The notes under the pieces are model-generated. The model worked only from the letters and a program-made list of their open reading frames with translations. It was not told the DNA's origin and ran no database searches. The translations under genes were made by a program, and so were the position numbers. A stretch of 64,000 nt of DNA from Microbacterium hominis NBRC 15708 (lineage in GTDB: Bacteria > Actinomycetota > Actinomycetes > Actinomycetales > Microbacteriaceae), in the NCBI RefSeq assembly GCF_001592125.1, contig NZ_BCWI01000003.1, forward strand, positions 1 to 64,000. The letters run 5' to 3'. This document shows, piece after piece, positions 24,831 through 33,748 of the stretch; positions within the stretch are counted from its first letter, which is position 1; every line of letters begins with the position of its first letter.

Positions 24831-25201
24831 CCGCGCGGCGTTCCCACGCCTTCGTCGCCCGGGGTGGGCTCCGCCGTCGACGCGTGCTCCGCCGTCTCGA
24901 CGTCGCGTTCGCGCCACACCGCCTTCAGCCCGGGGACCTCGTGCTTCTGCAGGTAGGTGACGATGAACGGGCAGACCGGCACCACCACGTCGCCCCGGGC
25001 GGCCTCGTCCGCCATCGCCGCCGCGACCAGCTTCGTGCCGAGGCCCCGACCGCCGTAGGCCGGATCGATCTCGGTGTGCGGGAAGACCAGACGCCCCTCG
25101 GTATCCTCCTCGAACTCGGTGTAGCCGGCGATGTCGCCGTCGACGAGGATCTCGTAGCGGTCCTTCTCGTCGTTGCGTGAGATGCGGACGTCGTCGGTCA
25201 T
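24827..25201 (-). CDS. Small GNAT N-acetyltransferase (YjdJ type)
   Basis: A 124-residue minimal GNAT of the YjdJ/PF14542 kind: YEILVDGDIAGYTEFEE, then LVFPHTEIDPAYGGRGLGTKLVAAAMADEA with the acetyl-CoA loop G-G-x-G-L-G, and VVPVCPFIVTYLQKHEV. The substrate is unknown. ATG at 25201 follows AGGAG; the frame extends upstream but without similarity. It is translationally coupled to the pirin gene. Confidence 0.87.
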   Translation of the reverse strand: MTDDVRISRNDEKDRYEILVDGDIAGYTEFEEDTEGRLVFPHTEIDPAYGGRGLGTKLVAAAMADEAARGDVVVPVCPFIVTYLQKHEVPGLKAVWRERDVETAEHASTAEPTPGDEGVGTPRG

Positions 25202-25301
25202 GACGCTCCTGTCGGGTCGATGTGTCCTCCCCAACGTAGGCGCGTCGTCGCCTGTTCCGCCAGGGCTGTCGTCGGGAGGCGCGAGCGGGGAGGATGGCGG
25301 C

Positions 25302-26492
25302 ATGACCCCCCGCTCTGCCCGCCGCCGTCCGCGCCTCCTCGTCTGCGTGGGAGCGGTCGTCGCGGCGACCGCGCTCCTGCTCTCGGGATGCGGGGCCTAC
25401 GGTCCGTCCCCGTCGCCCTCGCCGACGTCGACCCCGACCGCGACGCCCGCGCCGACCCCCTCGCCGACCGCGACGCCCGACCCCCTGGCCGGACTGGACC
25501 TGCGCCAGCGCGTCGGACAGCTGTTCATCGTCGGAACGGCGGTCGACGCCGTCACTCCCGACACGCTCTCGGCGGTGGTCGACCGGCACGCGGGCGGCAT
25601 CTTCCTGCACGGGCGTTCGCAGGCGGGCGCCCAGGCCGTGGCGAGGGTGGTCGGTTCGTTCACGACGGCGGACGCCGACGGCATCCCCCTGTGGGTGTCG
25701 ACCGATCAGGAGGGCGGCGAGGTGCAGGTGCTCACGGGGCCCGGGTTCGACGACATGCCCTACGCGATCCGGCAGGCGGATCTGCCTGACGACCAGCTCC
25801 GCGCCGCGGCGACCACGTGGGGCGGTCAGATCGCCGCCGCGGGCGTGACGCTGAACCTGGCCCCGGTCGCCGACATCGTCACGAGCGCGGCGACCCGGTT
25901 CGACAACCCGCCCATCGGCGGGCTGGGCCGGCAGTACGGCTACGACGGGGCGACCGTCGCCGCGAAGGCGGGCGCCTTCGCGGACGGCATGCGCGCGGCC
26001 GGCGTGATGCCCGTGTTCAAGCACTTCCCGGGACTCGGACACGTCACCGCCAACACCGACACGACGGCCGACGTCGTCGACACGACCGTCACCGCCGACG
26101 GCCCCGACATCGCCGTCTACGGCACGCTGCTCGCGGGCGGGCCGGCGGGCGTGATGGTCTCGAGCGCGATCTACCAGAACCTCGACCCGTCGGCGCCGGC
26201 GGTGTTCTCGCCGACGGTGGTGGGCCTCGCACGGGCGAAGGTCGGCCCGGAGGGCATGCTCATGACCGACGATCTGTCGGCGGCGCAGGCCGTGCAGGCC
26301 TGGAGTCCCGCCGATCGCGCCGTGCTCGCCATCGCCGCGGGCATCGACGTCGTGTTGGCCTCGACCGATCCCACCGTCTTCCCGGCCATGTACGACGCCG
26401 TGCTGGCGAAGGCCCAGTCCGACCCGGTGTTCGCGGCCCGCGTCGACGACGCCGCGCGCCACGTGCTGGCCGCCAAAGCCGCGCGGCCGTGA
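25302..26492 (+). CDS. Glycoside hydrolase family 3 lipoprotein (NagZ-like)
   Basis: A 396-residue secreted lipoprotein: Arg-rich n-region, hydrophobic core LLVCVGAVVAATALLLSGC with the lipobox, a Pro/Thr-rich tether, then a GH3 barrel from residue 65. Diagnostic segments are GVTLNLAPVADIV, PVFKHFPGLGHVTANTDT (the KHFPG motif) and MLMTDDLSA with the likely nucleophile Asp. Such enzymes are beta-N-acetylglucosaminidases of peptidoglycan turnover. The hexamer GAGGAT at 25290-25295 is 6 nt before the ATG. Confidence 0.88.
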   Translation: MTPRSARRRPRLLVCVGAVVAATALLLSGCGAYGPSPSPSPTSTPTATPAPTPSPTATPDPLAGLDLRQRVGQLFIVGTAVDAVTPDTLSAVVDRHAGGIFLHGRSQAGAQAVARVVGSFTTADADGIPLWVSTDQEGGEVQVLTGPGFDDMPYAIRQADLPDDQLRAAATTWGGQIAAAGVTLNLAPVADIVTSAATRFDNPPIGGLGRQYGYDGATVAAKAGAFADGMRAAGVMPVFKHFPGLGHVTANTDTTADVVDTTVTADGPDIAVYGTLLAGGPAGVMVSSAIYQNLDPSAPAVFSPTVVGLARAKVGPEGMLMTDDLSAAQAVQAWSPADRAVLAIAAGIDVVLASTDPTVFPAMYDAVLAKAQSDPVFAARVDDAARHVLAAKAARP

Positions 26493-26573
26493 CCGGGTCG
26501 CGGGTTGTGGCGGCGTGACCGGGTCGCGGGGTGCGGCGGTGTGACCGGGTCGCGGGGTGTGCTGGCGTGACCG
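26489..26573. repeat. 26-bp tandem repeat, 3.3 copies
   Basis: A unit beginning GTGACCGGGTCGCGGG repeats at 26489, 26515 and 26541, with a partial copy at 26567, at an exact 26-bp period. It starts within the stop codon of the GH3 gene and ends about 30 bp before the next gene. There are too few copies and no spacers, so it is not a CRISPR; a minisatellite is the simplest reading. Confidence 0.8.
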
Positions 26574-26603
26574 AGCGGAGGCGGCGCCTGGCAGACTCGG
26601 GAC

Positions 26604-29270
26604 ATGACCTCTGCCGCGGCACTGACCGACCTCGTGCCCGCGCAGGCGACGGCGGATGCCGCCTACGAGGGCTTCGTCGCGTGGGCGACCGGGCGGGGGC
26701 TGACGCTCTACCCCGCTCAGGACGAGGCGATCATCGAGCTGGTCTCCGGCGCGAACGTCATCCTCTCGACCCCGACCGGCACCGGTAAGTCGCTCGTCGC
26801 GATCGCGGCGCACGCGGCATGTCTCGCCGCCGGAGGGCGCTCGTACTACACGGCGCCGATCAAGGCGCTGGTCAGCGAGAAGTTCTTCGCCCTCGTCGAG
26901 ATCTTCGGTCCCGAGAACGTCGGCATGGTCACCGGCGACTCGTCCGTCAACCCCGACGCCCCGATCGTCTGCTGCACCGCGGAGATCCTCGCCAACATCG
27001 CACTGCGCCAGGGCGGGGACGCCCCCGTCGATCAGGTCGTGATGGACGAGTTCCACTACTACGGCGACCCCGACCGCGGATGGGCGTGGCAGGTGCCGCT
27101 GCTCCTGCTGCCGCGGGCGCAGTTCCTGCTGATGTCGGCGACCCTGGGCGACGTGACGCCCATCGCCGACGACCTGGCGCGGCGGACGGGGCGGCCCGTG
27201 GCGCTCGTGACCGGTGTCGAGCGCCCGGTGCCCCTGCACTTCTCGTACGAGCGCCGCCCCGTGCACGAGGTGCTGACGATGCTCGTCGACGAGCGCGAGG
27301 TGCCGGTCTACATCGTCCACTTCGCGCAGGCGGCCGCGCTCGAACGGGCGCAGGCCCTGGCATCCGTCACCCTCACCACCCGCGCGCAGCGCGACGAGAT
27401 CGCGGAGGCGATCGGCGGCTTCCGCTTCACGACGGGCTTCGGCAAGACACTGTCGCGTCTGGTGCGCGCGGGCATCGGCGTGCACCACGCCGGGATGCTG
27501 CCGCGCTACCGCCGCCTCGTCGAGACGCTCGCGCAGCGGGGGCTGCTCCGGGTGATCTGCGGCACCGACACGCTCGGCGTCGGCATCAACGTGCCGATCC
27601 GCACCGTCATGATCACCGCGCTCAGCAAGTACGACGGCACGAAGATGCGTCAGCTCAGCGCGCGCGAGTTCCATCAGGTGGCCGGTCGCGCCGGCCGCGC
27701 CGGCTACGACACGCACGGCAACGTCGTCGTGATGGCTCCGGAGTGGGAGATCGAGAACGCGGTCGCGCTGGCGAAGGCCGGCGACGACGCGGCCAAGCGC
27801 AAGAAGATCGTCCGCAAGAAGGCGCCCACCGGCGTCGTCAACTGGGGCGAGGGCTCGTACGAGCGGCTGATCGCGGCTCCGCCCGAGCCGCTCGTGCCGC
27901 AGCTGAAGTTGACGGCCGCGATGCTCATCAACGTCATCGGTCGCGGCGGCGACGTCTTCGGCAACGTCCGGTCGCTCGTGTTCGACAACCACGAGCCGCG
28001 CGAGCGCCGCTACGCCCTCGCCCGACGGGCGATCGCGATCTTCCGGACGCTCGTGGACGCGGGGATCGTCGAGGTCGACCGCGACGCGGCATCCGGCCCG
28101 CGCATCGTCCTCACTGTCGATCTGCAGCCGAACTTCGCCCTCAACCAGCCCCTGTCGCCGTTCGCGCTCGCCGCCATCGAGCTGCTCTCGCCCGACGACG
28201 ACGTGCGGCCCGGCGCCGCTGCCGTCCCGAACTCCTCCACCGCGGGCGCTCCCGCCGCTGTCGAGGCTGATCCGGGGGAGCCGGGTGCGGATTGGAGGAG
28301 TTCGGGTCGCGCCGGTGCGACCACCGTCGCCGCGGGCGGCATCGGCACCGGCCACTACGCCCTGGATGTGCTCAGCGTGATCGAGGCGACGCTCGACGAT
28401 CCGCGGGCGATCCTTTCGCAGCAGGAGTACCGCGCCCGCGGCGAGGCGGTCGCGGCCATGAAGCGGGACGGGATCGAGTACGAGGAGCGGATGGCGCTGC
28501 TCGAGGAGATCACCTATCCGAAGCCGCTGGCCGACCTGCTGGCGCAGTCGTTCGAGGTCTTCGCGTCGAGTCAGCCGTGGGTGCGCGATTTCGAGCTGAG
28601 TCCCAAGTCGGTCGTCCGCGACATGTTCGAGCGGGCCATGTCGTTCGCCGAATACGTCTCCTTCTACCAGCTGGCGCGCAGCGAGGGGCTGGTGCTGCGC
28701 TACCTCTCCGACGCGTATCGCGCGATCCGCCAGACCGTCCCGGCGGAGGCGCGCACCGACGAGCTGATGGACATCATCGAGTGGCTCGGCGAGCTCGTGC
28801 GTCAGGTGGACTCGAGTCTCGTCGACGAGTGGTCCGCGCTCGTCGACCCTTCGGCGGTGCTGCCCGAGGACGGCGCTCCCGTGGTGCCGCCCGCACCCCC
28901 GTCGATCCTCACGAACGAGCGTGCCTTCACGGTGCTCGTGCGCAACGAGCTGTTCCGGCGCGTGCAGCTCGCGGCGCTGCAGGACGACGACGCGCTGGTC
29001 GCCCTCGACCCCGACCTCGACTGGCCGGCCGCGCTCGACCGCTACTACGACGAGCACGACCAGATCCTCACGGGCGGACCGGCCCGCGCGCCCCGGCTGT
29101 GCGCGATCGACCGGGCGGATGCCGCGGCATCCGGCATCTGGCGCGTCGAGCAGACCATCGACGACCCCGAGGGCGATCACGACTGGCGCCTGCGCGCCGA
29201 GGTCGACCTCGCCGCCTCGGTCGAGGAGGGCGCCGCCGTGGTCCGCGCCGTCGAGCTCGTCCGCCTCTAG
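26604..29270 (+). CDS. Ski2-like DEAD/DEAH helicase with DUF3516
   Basis: An 888-residue superfamily-2 helicase. Core motifs: Walker A TPTGTGKS at about 56, TAPIKALVSEKF, DEFHYYGD at about 148, MSATLGD, VHHAGMLPRYRRLVE, GTDTLGVGINVPIRTV and HQVAGRAGRAGYD. The C-terminal half (about 600-888) matches the actinobacterial DUF3516 region, including FELSPKSVVRDMFERAMSF. The role is probably RNA metabolism or genome maintenance. CAGACT at 26592-26597 is 6 nt before the ATG (leaderless). Residues 542-570 are a linker made by palindromic element D2. Confidence 0.92.
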   Translation: MTSAAALTDLVPAQATADAAYEGFVAWATGRGLTLYPAQDEAIIELVSGANVILSTPTGTGKSLVAIAAHAACLAAGGRSYYTAPIKALVSEKFFALVEIFGPENVGMVTGDSSVNPDAPIVCCTAEILANIALRQGGDAPVDQVVMDEFHYYGDPDRGWAWQVPLLLLPRAQFLLMSATLGDVTPIADDLARRTGRPVALVTGVERPVPLHFSYERRPVHEVLTMLVDEREVPVYIVHFAQAAALERAQALASVTLTTRAQRDEIAEAIGGFRFTTGFGKTLSRLVRAGIGVHHAGMLPRYRRLVETLAQRGLLRVICGTDTLGVGINVPIRTVMITALSKYDGTKMRQLSAREFHQVAGRAGRAGYDTHGNVVVMAPEWEIENAVALAKAGDDAAKRKKIVRKKAPTGVVNWGEGSYERLIAAPPEPLVPQLKLTAAMLINVIGRGGDVFGNVRSLVFDNHEPRERRYALARRAIAIFRTLVDAGIVEVDRDAASGPRIVLTVDLQPNFALNQPLSPFALAAIELLSPDDDVRPGAAAVPNSSTAGAPAAVEADPGEPGADWRSSGRAGATTVAAGGIGTGHYALDVLSVIEATLDDPRAILSQQEYRARGEAVAAMKRDGIEYEERMALLEEITYPKPLADLLAQSFEVFASSQPWVRDFELSPKSVVRDMFERAMSFAEYVSFYQLARSEGLVLRYLSDAYRAIRQTVPAEARTDELMDIIEWLGELVRQVDSSLVDEWSALVDPSAVLPEDGAPVVPPAPPSILTNERAFTVLVRNELFRRVQLAALQDDDALVALDPDLDWPAALDRYYDEHDQILTGGPARAPRLCAIDRADAAASGIWRVEQTIDDPEGDHDWRLRAEVDLAASVEEGAAVVRAVELVRL
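28226..28306. repeat. Palindromic element D2 inside the DUF3516 helicase gene
   Basis: CCCGAACTCCTCCA (28226-28239) and its exact inverse TGGAGGAGTTCGGG (28293-28306) are perfect 14-bp arms spanning 81 bp. The element is in frame and encodes a Pro/Ala/Ser-rich linker. An intergenic copy with almost the same arms is at 45230-45310, showing that the family is mobile or convergently derived and not gene-specific. Confidence 0.8.
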
Positions 29271-29294
29271 CCCGCCCTCTTCTTGCTTCCTCCC

Positions 29295-29375
29295 GCGAGC
29301 CGCCACGCCCTGCCCGAGCCGCCACGGCGCGGACGGACGTGCGATGGCGGCTCGGCCAGCGCGTAGCGGCTCGGC
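29295..29375. repeat. Palindromic element A2 (GAGCCGC family)
   Basis: An 81-bp element: GCGAGCCGCCAC (29295-29306) and CCGAGCCGCCAC (29314-29325) face GATGGCGGCTCGGC (29343-29356) and GTAGCGGCTCGGC (29363-29375). It is closely related to A1 at 2297 and A3 at 45106, and even shares the left flank CCTCCC with A1. It lies between the DUF3516 helicase and recQ genes. Confidence 0.78.
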
Positions 29376-29430
29376 GGGTGCTGGCGACGGAGGGGGACGA
29401 GGTGTCGGATGCCGCGGCTAGCCTGGACGG

Positions 29431-31581
29431 GTGACTGCATCGATCCACCGCGACGACGACCCGTATGCGGACGTGCCGTGGGATGTCGATGAGCTGACCC
29501 CGCCCGACGAGTTCGATGTGCCGCCGCCGCCGGAGTACGACGGGTATGCCAGTGCCCTCGCGCGCGCCACGCGTGACACCGCGGCGTCGCCGGAGGGCCC
29601 GGGATCTCGTGGCGATGTCGCCCCGCCGCGGGGCGCGGCATCCGCCGGCCGTTCCGCGTCACCGCGGGGCGTGGCATACGCCGGCCGTTCCGCCGCGGCA
29701 TCCCACACCGCCCACGCCCACGCCCACGCCCCCGCAGCGCGGCCCGCGGCCGGGGTCGCCCGTCCGCCGCGGTCGACCGACCCGAAAGCCGTCCTCAAAG
29801 AGGTCTTCGGCTACGACGAGTTCCGCGGCGACCAGGCCGACATCGTCGCGCACGTCGTCGCCGGCGGCGACGCCGTGGTGCTGATGCCCACCGGCGGCGG
29901 CAAGTCGATCACGTACCAGGTGCCCGCGCTCGTGCGACCGGGCACGGGCCTCGTGGTCAGCCCGCTCATCGCCCTGATGCACGACCAGGTCGACGCCCTG
30001 CGGGCCAACGGCGTGCGCGCCGCGTTCCTCAACTCCACCCAGAACCCCGCTGAGCGCGCGGGCGTCGAGCAGGACTTCCTCGCCGGAGAGCTCGATCTGC
30101 TCTACGTCGCCCCCGAACGGCTGAGCGCACCCGCGACGACGGCGCTGCTGCAGCGCGGTCGGCTGAGCGTCATCGCGATCGACGAGGCGCACTGCGTCAG
30201 CCAGTGGGGCCACGACTTCCGCCCCGACTACCTCGCGCTGGGCGACCTCGCCGAGCGGTTCCCGGGCGTGCCGCGCATGGCGCTCACCGCGACGGCGACG
30301 CGCGCGACGCACCAGGAGATCACCGAGCGTCTGCAACTGCCCGACGCGCGCCACTTCGTCGCGAGCTTCGACCGGCCCAACATCCAGTACCGCATCGAGC
30401 CGAAGGTCGACCCGCGCCGGCAGCTGCTGCAGTTCGTGCGCGCGCAGCCGGCGGGCTCCGCCGGCATCGTCTACGCGCTCAGCCGCAAGTCGGTCGACCA
30501 GACCGCCGACTACCTCCGCACGCAGGGGGTCGACGCCCTGCCGTATCACGCGGGGTTGGATGCCGCGATCCGCGCGCGTCACCAGCAGCGCTTCCTCCGC
30601 GACGACGGCGTCGTGATGGTCGCGACGATCGCGTTCGGCATGGGCATCGACAAGCCCGATGTGCGCTTCGTCGCGCACATCGACCTGCCGAAGTCCGTCG
30701 AGGGCTACTACCAGGAGACCGGTCGCGCCGGCCGCGACGGCGAGCCCGCGGTGGCCTGGATGGCGTACGGCCTCGGCGACGTCGTGCAGCAGCGCCGCCT
30801 GATCGACCAGTCACCGGGCGACCGGTCGTACAAGATGCGCCTCGGCCAGCACCTCGACGCGATGCTCGCCCTCTGCGAGACCGTGTCGTGCCGCCGTCAG
30901 AACCTCCTCAACTACTTCGGTCAGAGCTCCGAGCCGTGCGGCAACTGCGACACCTGTCTCGACACCCCCGACACCTGGGACGGGCTCGTGCCCGCGCAGA
31001 AGCTCCTGTCGACCATCGTCCGCCTGCAGCGCGAGCGCAACCAGGCGTTCGGCGCCGGGCACCTCGTCGACATCCTGCGCGGCGCGTCGACCGAGCGCAT
31101 CCGCCAGCAGGGTCACGACGCCCTCGCGACGTACGGGCTCGGAGCCGACCTCAGCGACCAGGACTGGCGCAGCGTGATCCGCCAGCTCCTCGCCCGCGGC
31201 ATCATCGTCGCGCGGGGAGAGTACGGCGTGCTCGCCGTCGGCGAGGAGGGTGCGGCGGTGCTGCGTGGCGAGCTCGCCGTGCCGTTGCGACGCGACGTGC
31301 TCGGCAAGGGCGGCGGGGCGGCGCGGGTACGCAAGACCCCCGCCGCGGATGCCGTCGCCGACGGCGACCGCGACCTGTTCGAGGCCTTGCGCGCGTGGCG
31401 TGCCGGCGCGGCGAAGGAACAGGGAGTGCCGGCCTACATCGTCTTCGGCGATGCGACCCTGCGGGCGCTGGCCGCGCAGCGCCCGGCATCCGTCGCCGCG
31501 CTGGAAGGCATCACGGGCATCGGGGCGAAGAAGCGCGAGGCGTACGGCGAGGCGGTCCTCGCCGTCATCGCAGGTTCATAG
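29431..31581 (+). CDS. recQ: RecQ-family ATP-dependent DNA helicase
   Basis: A 716-residue RecQ. After a 120-residue low-complexity N-terminus come [14 protein letters not shown], Walker A MPTGGGKS (about 152), [17 protein letters not shown] (about 251), [13 protein letters not shown], and [12 protein letters not shown]. The zinc-binding RecQ-Ct region shows [12 protein letters not shown] and CGNCDTC, and residues 650-716 form an HRDC domain. It unwinds recombination and fork intermediates. GTG at 29431 is 6 nt behind TAGCCT (29419-29424). The N-terminus contains a 36-bp direct repeat at about 29629-29699 giving [12 protein letters not shown] and [12 protein letters not shown]. Confidence 0.93.
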   Translation: MTASIHRDDDPYADVPWDVDELTPPDEFDVPPPPEYDGYASALARATRDTAASPEGPGSRGDVAPPRGAASAGRSASPRGVAYAGRSAAASHTAHAHAHAPAARPAAGVARPPRSTDPKAVLKEVFGYDEFRGDQADIVAHVVAGGDAVVLMPTGGGKSITYQVPALVRPGTGLVVSPLIALMHDQVDALRANGVRAAFLNSTQNPAERAGVEQDFLAGELDLLYVAPERLSAPATTALLQRGRLSVIAIDEAHCVSQWGHDFRPDYLALGDLAERFPGVPRMALTATATRATHQEITERLQLPDARHFVASFDRPNIQYRIEPKVDPRRQLLQFVRAQPAGSAGIVYALSRKSVDQTADYLRTQGVDALPYHAGLDAAIRARHQQRFLRDDGVVMVATIAFGMGIDKPDVRFVAHIDLPKSVEGYYQETGRAGRDGEPAVAWMAYGLGDVVQQRRLIDQSPGDRSYKMRLGQHLDAMLALCETVSCRRQNLLNYFGQSSEPCGNCDTCLDTPDTWDGLVPAQKLLSTIVRLQRERNQAFGAGHLVDILRGASTERIRQQGHDALATYGLGADLSDQDWRSVIRQLLARGIIVARGEYGVLAVGEEGAAVLRGELAVPLRRDVLGKGGGAARVRKTPAADAVADGDRDLFEALRAWRAGAAKEQGVPAYIVFGDATLRALAAQRPASVAALEGITGIGAKKREAYGEAVLAVIAGS

Positions 31582-31585
31582 GAAC

Positions 31586-31613
31586 CCTCCCCGCGCTCCA
31601 CAGCCCGGGGAGG
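31586..31613 (+). terminator. Hairpin terminator after recQ
   Basis: CCTCCCCG (31586-31593) and CGGGGAGG (31606-31613) form a perfect 8-bp stem with a 12-nt loop, 4 bp after the recQ stop and before the CotH gene. Confidence 0.65.
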
Positions 31614-31639
31614 CGTGAACCATAGGCGCGGATGTTCGG

Positions 31640-32977
31640 GTGGTCTGCATGACCCATCGATCCCGCTCTCGCGTCCACCCGTCACGTCGTGTGCTGCTGC
31701 CCGCCACCGCCGTGGTGCTCACGCTCGGCCTTGCGGGCTGCGGCTCGCTCGCCGCCCTCGACACGGTGTCGTCGATGCCGACGTCGACCGGGGTGAGCTC
31801 CGAGACGGTCGTCGCGGACGCTTCGGGGTCGCTCTGGGACACGTCGACCGTCCACACGGTGTCGGTCCAGGTGGATGCCGATGCGCTCTCCGACATGCTC
31901 GCGACCTACCTGTCCGCGGGTGACAAGGAGTGGCTCACGGCGACGGTCACGATCGACGGCGTCGCCTACGAGAACGTCGGCATCAAGCTGAAGGGCAACT
32001 CGACCCTGAAGGGGATCACGAGCGACAGCGACGCGTCGACGCTGCCGTGGCGCATCCGCCTGGACAAGTACGTCGACGGCCAGAACGCGTCGGGCGTCAC
32101 CGACTTCACGATCCGCGCCAACTCCTCGTCGACGTCGATGAACGAGGCCGTCGCGCTCGACGCGCTGTCCGCGGCGGGTCTCGCCTCCGAGAAGTCCGCC
32201 GCGACGAGGTTCTCGGTCAACGGCGGCACGGAGGTCCTGCGGCTGAGCGTCCAGGCGCTGAACGACTCGTGGGTCGACGAGAACTTCCCCGACGCCGGTG
32301 CCGATTCGGTGCTCTACAAGGCCAACGCCGACGGGAACTGGGACTGGGCGGGAGCCGACGGCGACTACAGTGCCTCGTTCGACATCGAGGCCGGTGCGGA
32401 GGACTACGCGCCGCTCGTCACCCTGCTCGATCTGGTCAACAACGGCACGGCCGACGAGATCGCCGAGAAGCTCCCCACGCTGCTCGACGTCGACTCGTTC
32501 GCGACCTACCTGGCCCTCGAGGAGGCCATCGACAACTTCGACGACATCTCGGGACCCGGCAACAACGCGTACCTGTTCTGGGATTCGAGCACGCAGCGGT
32601 TCACCGTGGTGGCGTGGGACCACAACCTCGCCTTCGGGGTGCAGAACGTCGGTGGGGGCGGTCAGGCCGGCGGGGCCGCGCCGGGAGGCGGGCGGGCTCC
32701 GGGCGGGCAGGCCGACGGTGGGGCGGCCGGCGGGGGCGGCGCTCGCGGAGGAGCCTCCGACAACCCGCTCGTCACGGCGTTCGAGGCGAACAGCACGTGG
32801 GCCCAGCTCATCGCCGAGAAGAAGACGCAGTTGCAGCAGACGCTGATCGCGAACGGCACGCTGTCCACCTCGGTCGACGCGTGGACGGCGCTGCTTACCG
32901 CTCAGGCGAGCGATCTCGTCGACGCGTCGACCGTCCAGTCGGATGCCGCGGCCATCCTCTCCGCCGCCGGCGCCTGA
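31640..32977 (+). CDS. CotH kinase family lipoprotein
   Basis: A 445-residue exported lipoprotein (hydrophobic LPATAVVLTLGLAGC, lipobox LAGC). The rest is a CotH-type atypical kinase fold: VGIKLKGNSTLKG near the N-terminus, RLDKYVDGQNASGVTDFTIRANS, LYKANADGNWDW, and VVAWDHNLAFGVQN as the metal-binding Asp motif near residue 320. A Gly/Ala-rich loop (about 335-375) is inserted before the C-terminal helix. CotH proteins phosphorylate spore-coat or surface proteins; the substrate is unknown here. GTG at 31640 is used; ATG at 31649 is an equally possible start. Confidence 0.85.
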   Translation: MVCMTHRSRSRVHPSRRVLLPATAVVLTLGLAGCGSLAALDTVSSMPTSTGVSSETVVADASGSLWDTSTVHTVSVQVDADALSDMLATYLSAGDKEWLTATVTIDGVAYENVGIKLKGNSTLKGITSDSDASTLPWRIRLDKYVDGQNASGVTDFTIRANSSSTSMNEAVALDALSAAGLASEKSAATRFSVNGGTEVLRLSVQALNDSWVDENFPDAGADSVLYKANADGNWDWAGADGDYSASFDIEAGAEDYAPLVTLLDLVNNGTADEIAEKLPTLLDVDSFATYLALEEAIDNFDDISGPGNNAYLFWDSSTQRFTVVAWDHNLAFGVQNVGGGGQAGGAAPGGGRAPGGQADGGAAGGGGARGGASDNPLVTAFEANSTWAQLIAEKKTQLQQTLIANGTLSTSVDAWTALLTAQASDLVDASTVQSDAAAILSAAGA

Positions 32978-33030
32978 CCCCCGGGCGGGGGCCGCCGTTG
33001 CCCGGGCCCGCCGTTGCCCGGGCCGCCGCC

Positions 33031-33106
33031 GCGGAATCGGAGGCGCGCGCCAGAATCGGATGCGGGGGCTGCCCTGGTCCGAATCCGCTTGCGGTCTCCG
33101 CATCCG
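33031..33106. repeat. Palindromic element C1 (GAATCGG family), left border of island
   Basis: GCGGAATCGG (33031-33040) and CAGAATCGGATGCGG (33051-33065) face CCGAATCCGC (33079-33088) and CCGCATCCG (33098-33106). From 33051 to 33106 it is collinear with element C2 at 37867-37922, with a single mismatch that I can see (33070). It lies just left of the broken helicase, at the left edge of the lower-GC island. Confidence 0.8.
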
Positions 33107-33126
33107 CTGCGCGGCATCTCCACTAC

Positions 33127-33557
33127 GACGTGGCGTCCCCGACCGGGCAGCGGACCTCGCCAGCGAGTACAACCGTCGCTTCAACGGGATCGTGCTGCGC
33201 GACTACACCGCCGAAGGGAAACGCTCAGCCGGCCGGGGATGGTCGCCTCTTTCGAGCTCCGCGCCCACCAGAAGACCGCCGTGGCCCGCATGGTCAGCGA
33301 ACCCGCCGTCGGCCTGTTCCACGAGGTCGGCGCCGGCAAGACCGCCGAGGTGGTCGCCGGGGCGATGGAGCTGCGCCGTCGCGGCATGGTGAACAAGGTC
33401 GGTGTCGTGGTGCCGAACCACATGCTCGAGCAGTTCCCCCGCGAGTGACTGCAGCTGTACCCGCAGGCGCGGATCCTCGCCGCCAACACAGACACCCTCT
33501 CCGGCGATCGGCGGCGCATCTTCGTCGCCCGTGCCGACGCGAACGACTGGGACGCTG
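33127..33557 (+). pseudogene. Remnant of a plasmid/ICE helicase
   Basis: A decayed fragment of the large helicase found on actinobacterial plasmids and integrative elements. ASEYNRRFNGIVLRDYTAEGKR is read in one frame (about 33160-33226); the next piece, FELRAHQKTAVARMVSEPAV then GLFHEVGAGKTAEVVAGAM with a Walker A-like GAGKT, is in another, so there is a frameshift near 33230. At 33446-33448 an in-frame TGA interrupts PRE-[stop]-LQLYPQARILAANTDTLSG, where relatives carry Trp, so a TGG-to-TGA change is likely. Similarity ends near DWDAD at about 33557. Both ends are missing. Confidence 0.7.
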
Positions 33558-33748
33558 ATGGGTGGTGCAATTCAACGATCGGTCGTACTTCCCCGGAGCC
33601 GATGCCGAGACCGTCGATATCGGATCTCATGTCTGTTCAGGCCGCCGACCCCGCGCGCCGCAATGGCTGGTTCAGTTCGGTTTTGGATACGTTGGCTGTG
33701 AGGCCCGTCCGCGCCCTGACGGCTTCGACTTCCAGAGGGGGGACGTCC

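Noticed and set aside
26489..26573. Tandem 26-bp repeat as a CRISPR array
   Set aside because: Copies are directly adjacent with no spacers and no cas genes are nearby.
23817..29306. Open frame of 1829 codons on the minus strand
   Set aside because: Only its 3' part is the pirin gene. The rest is the antisense shadow of the GNAT, GH3 and DUF3516 helicase genes, with Arg/Asp/Gly-rich nonsense typical of high-GC DNA.
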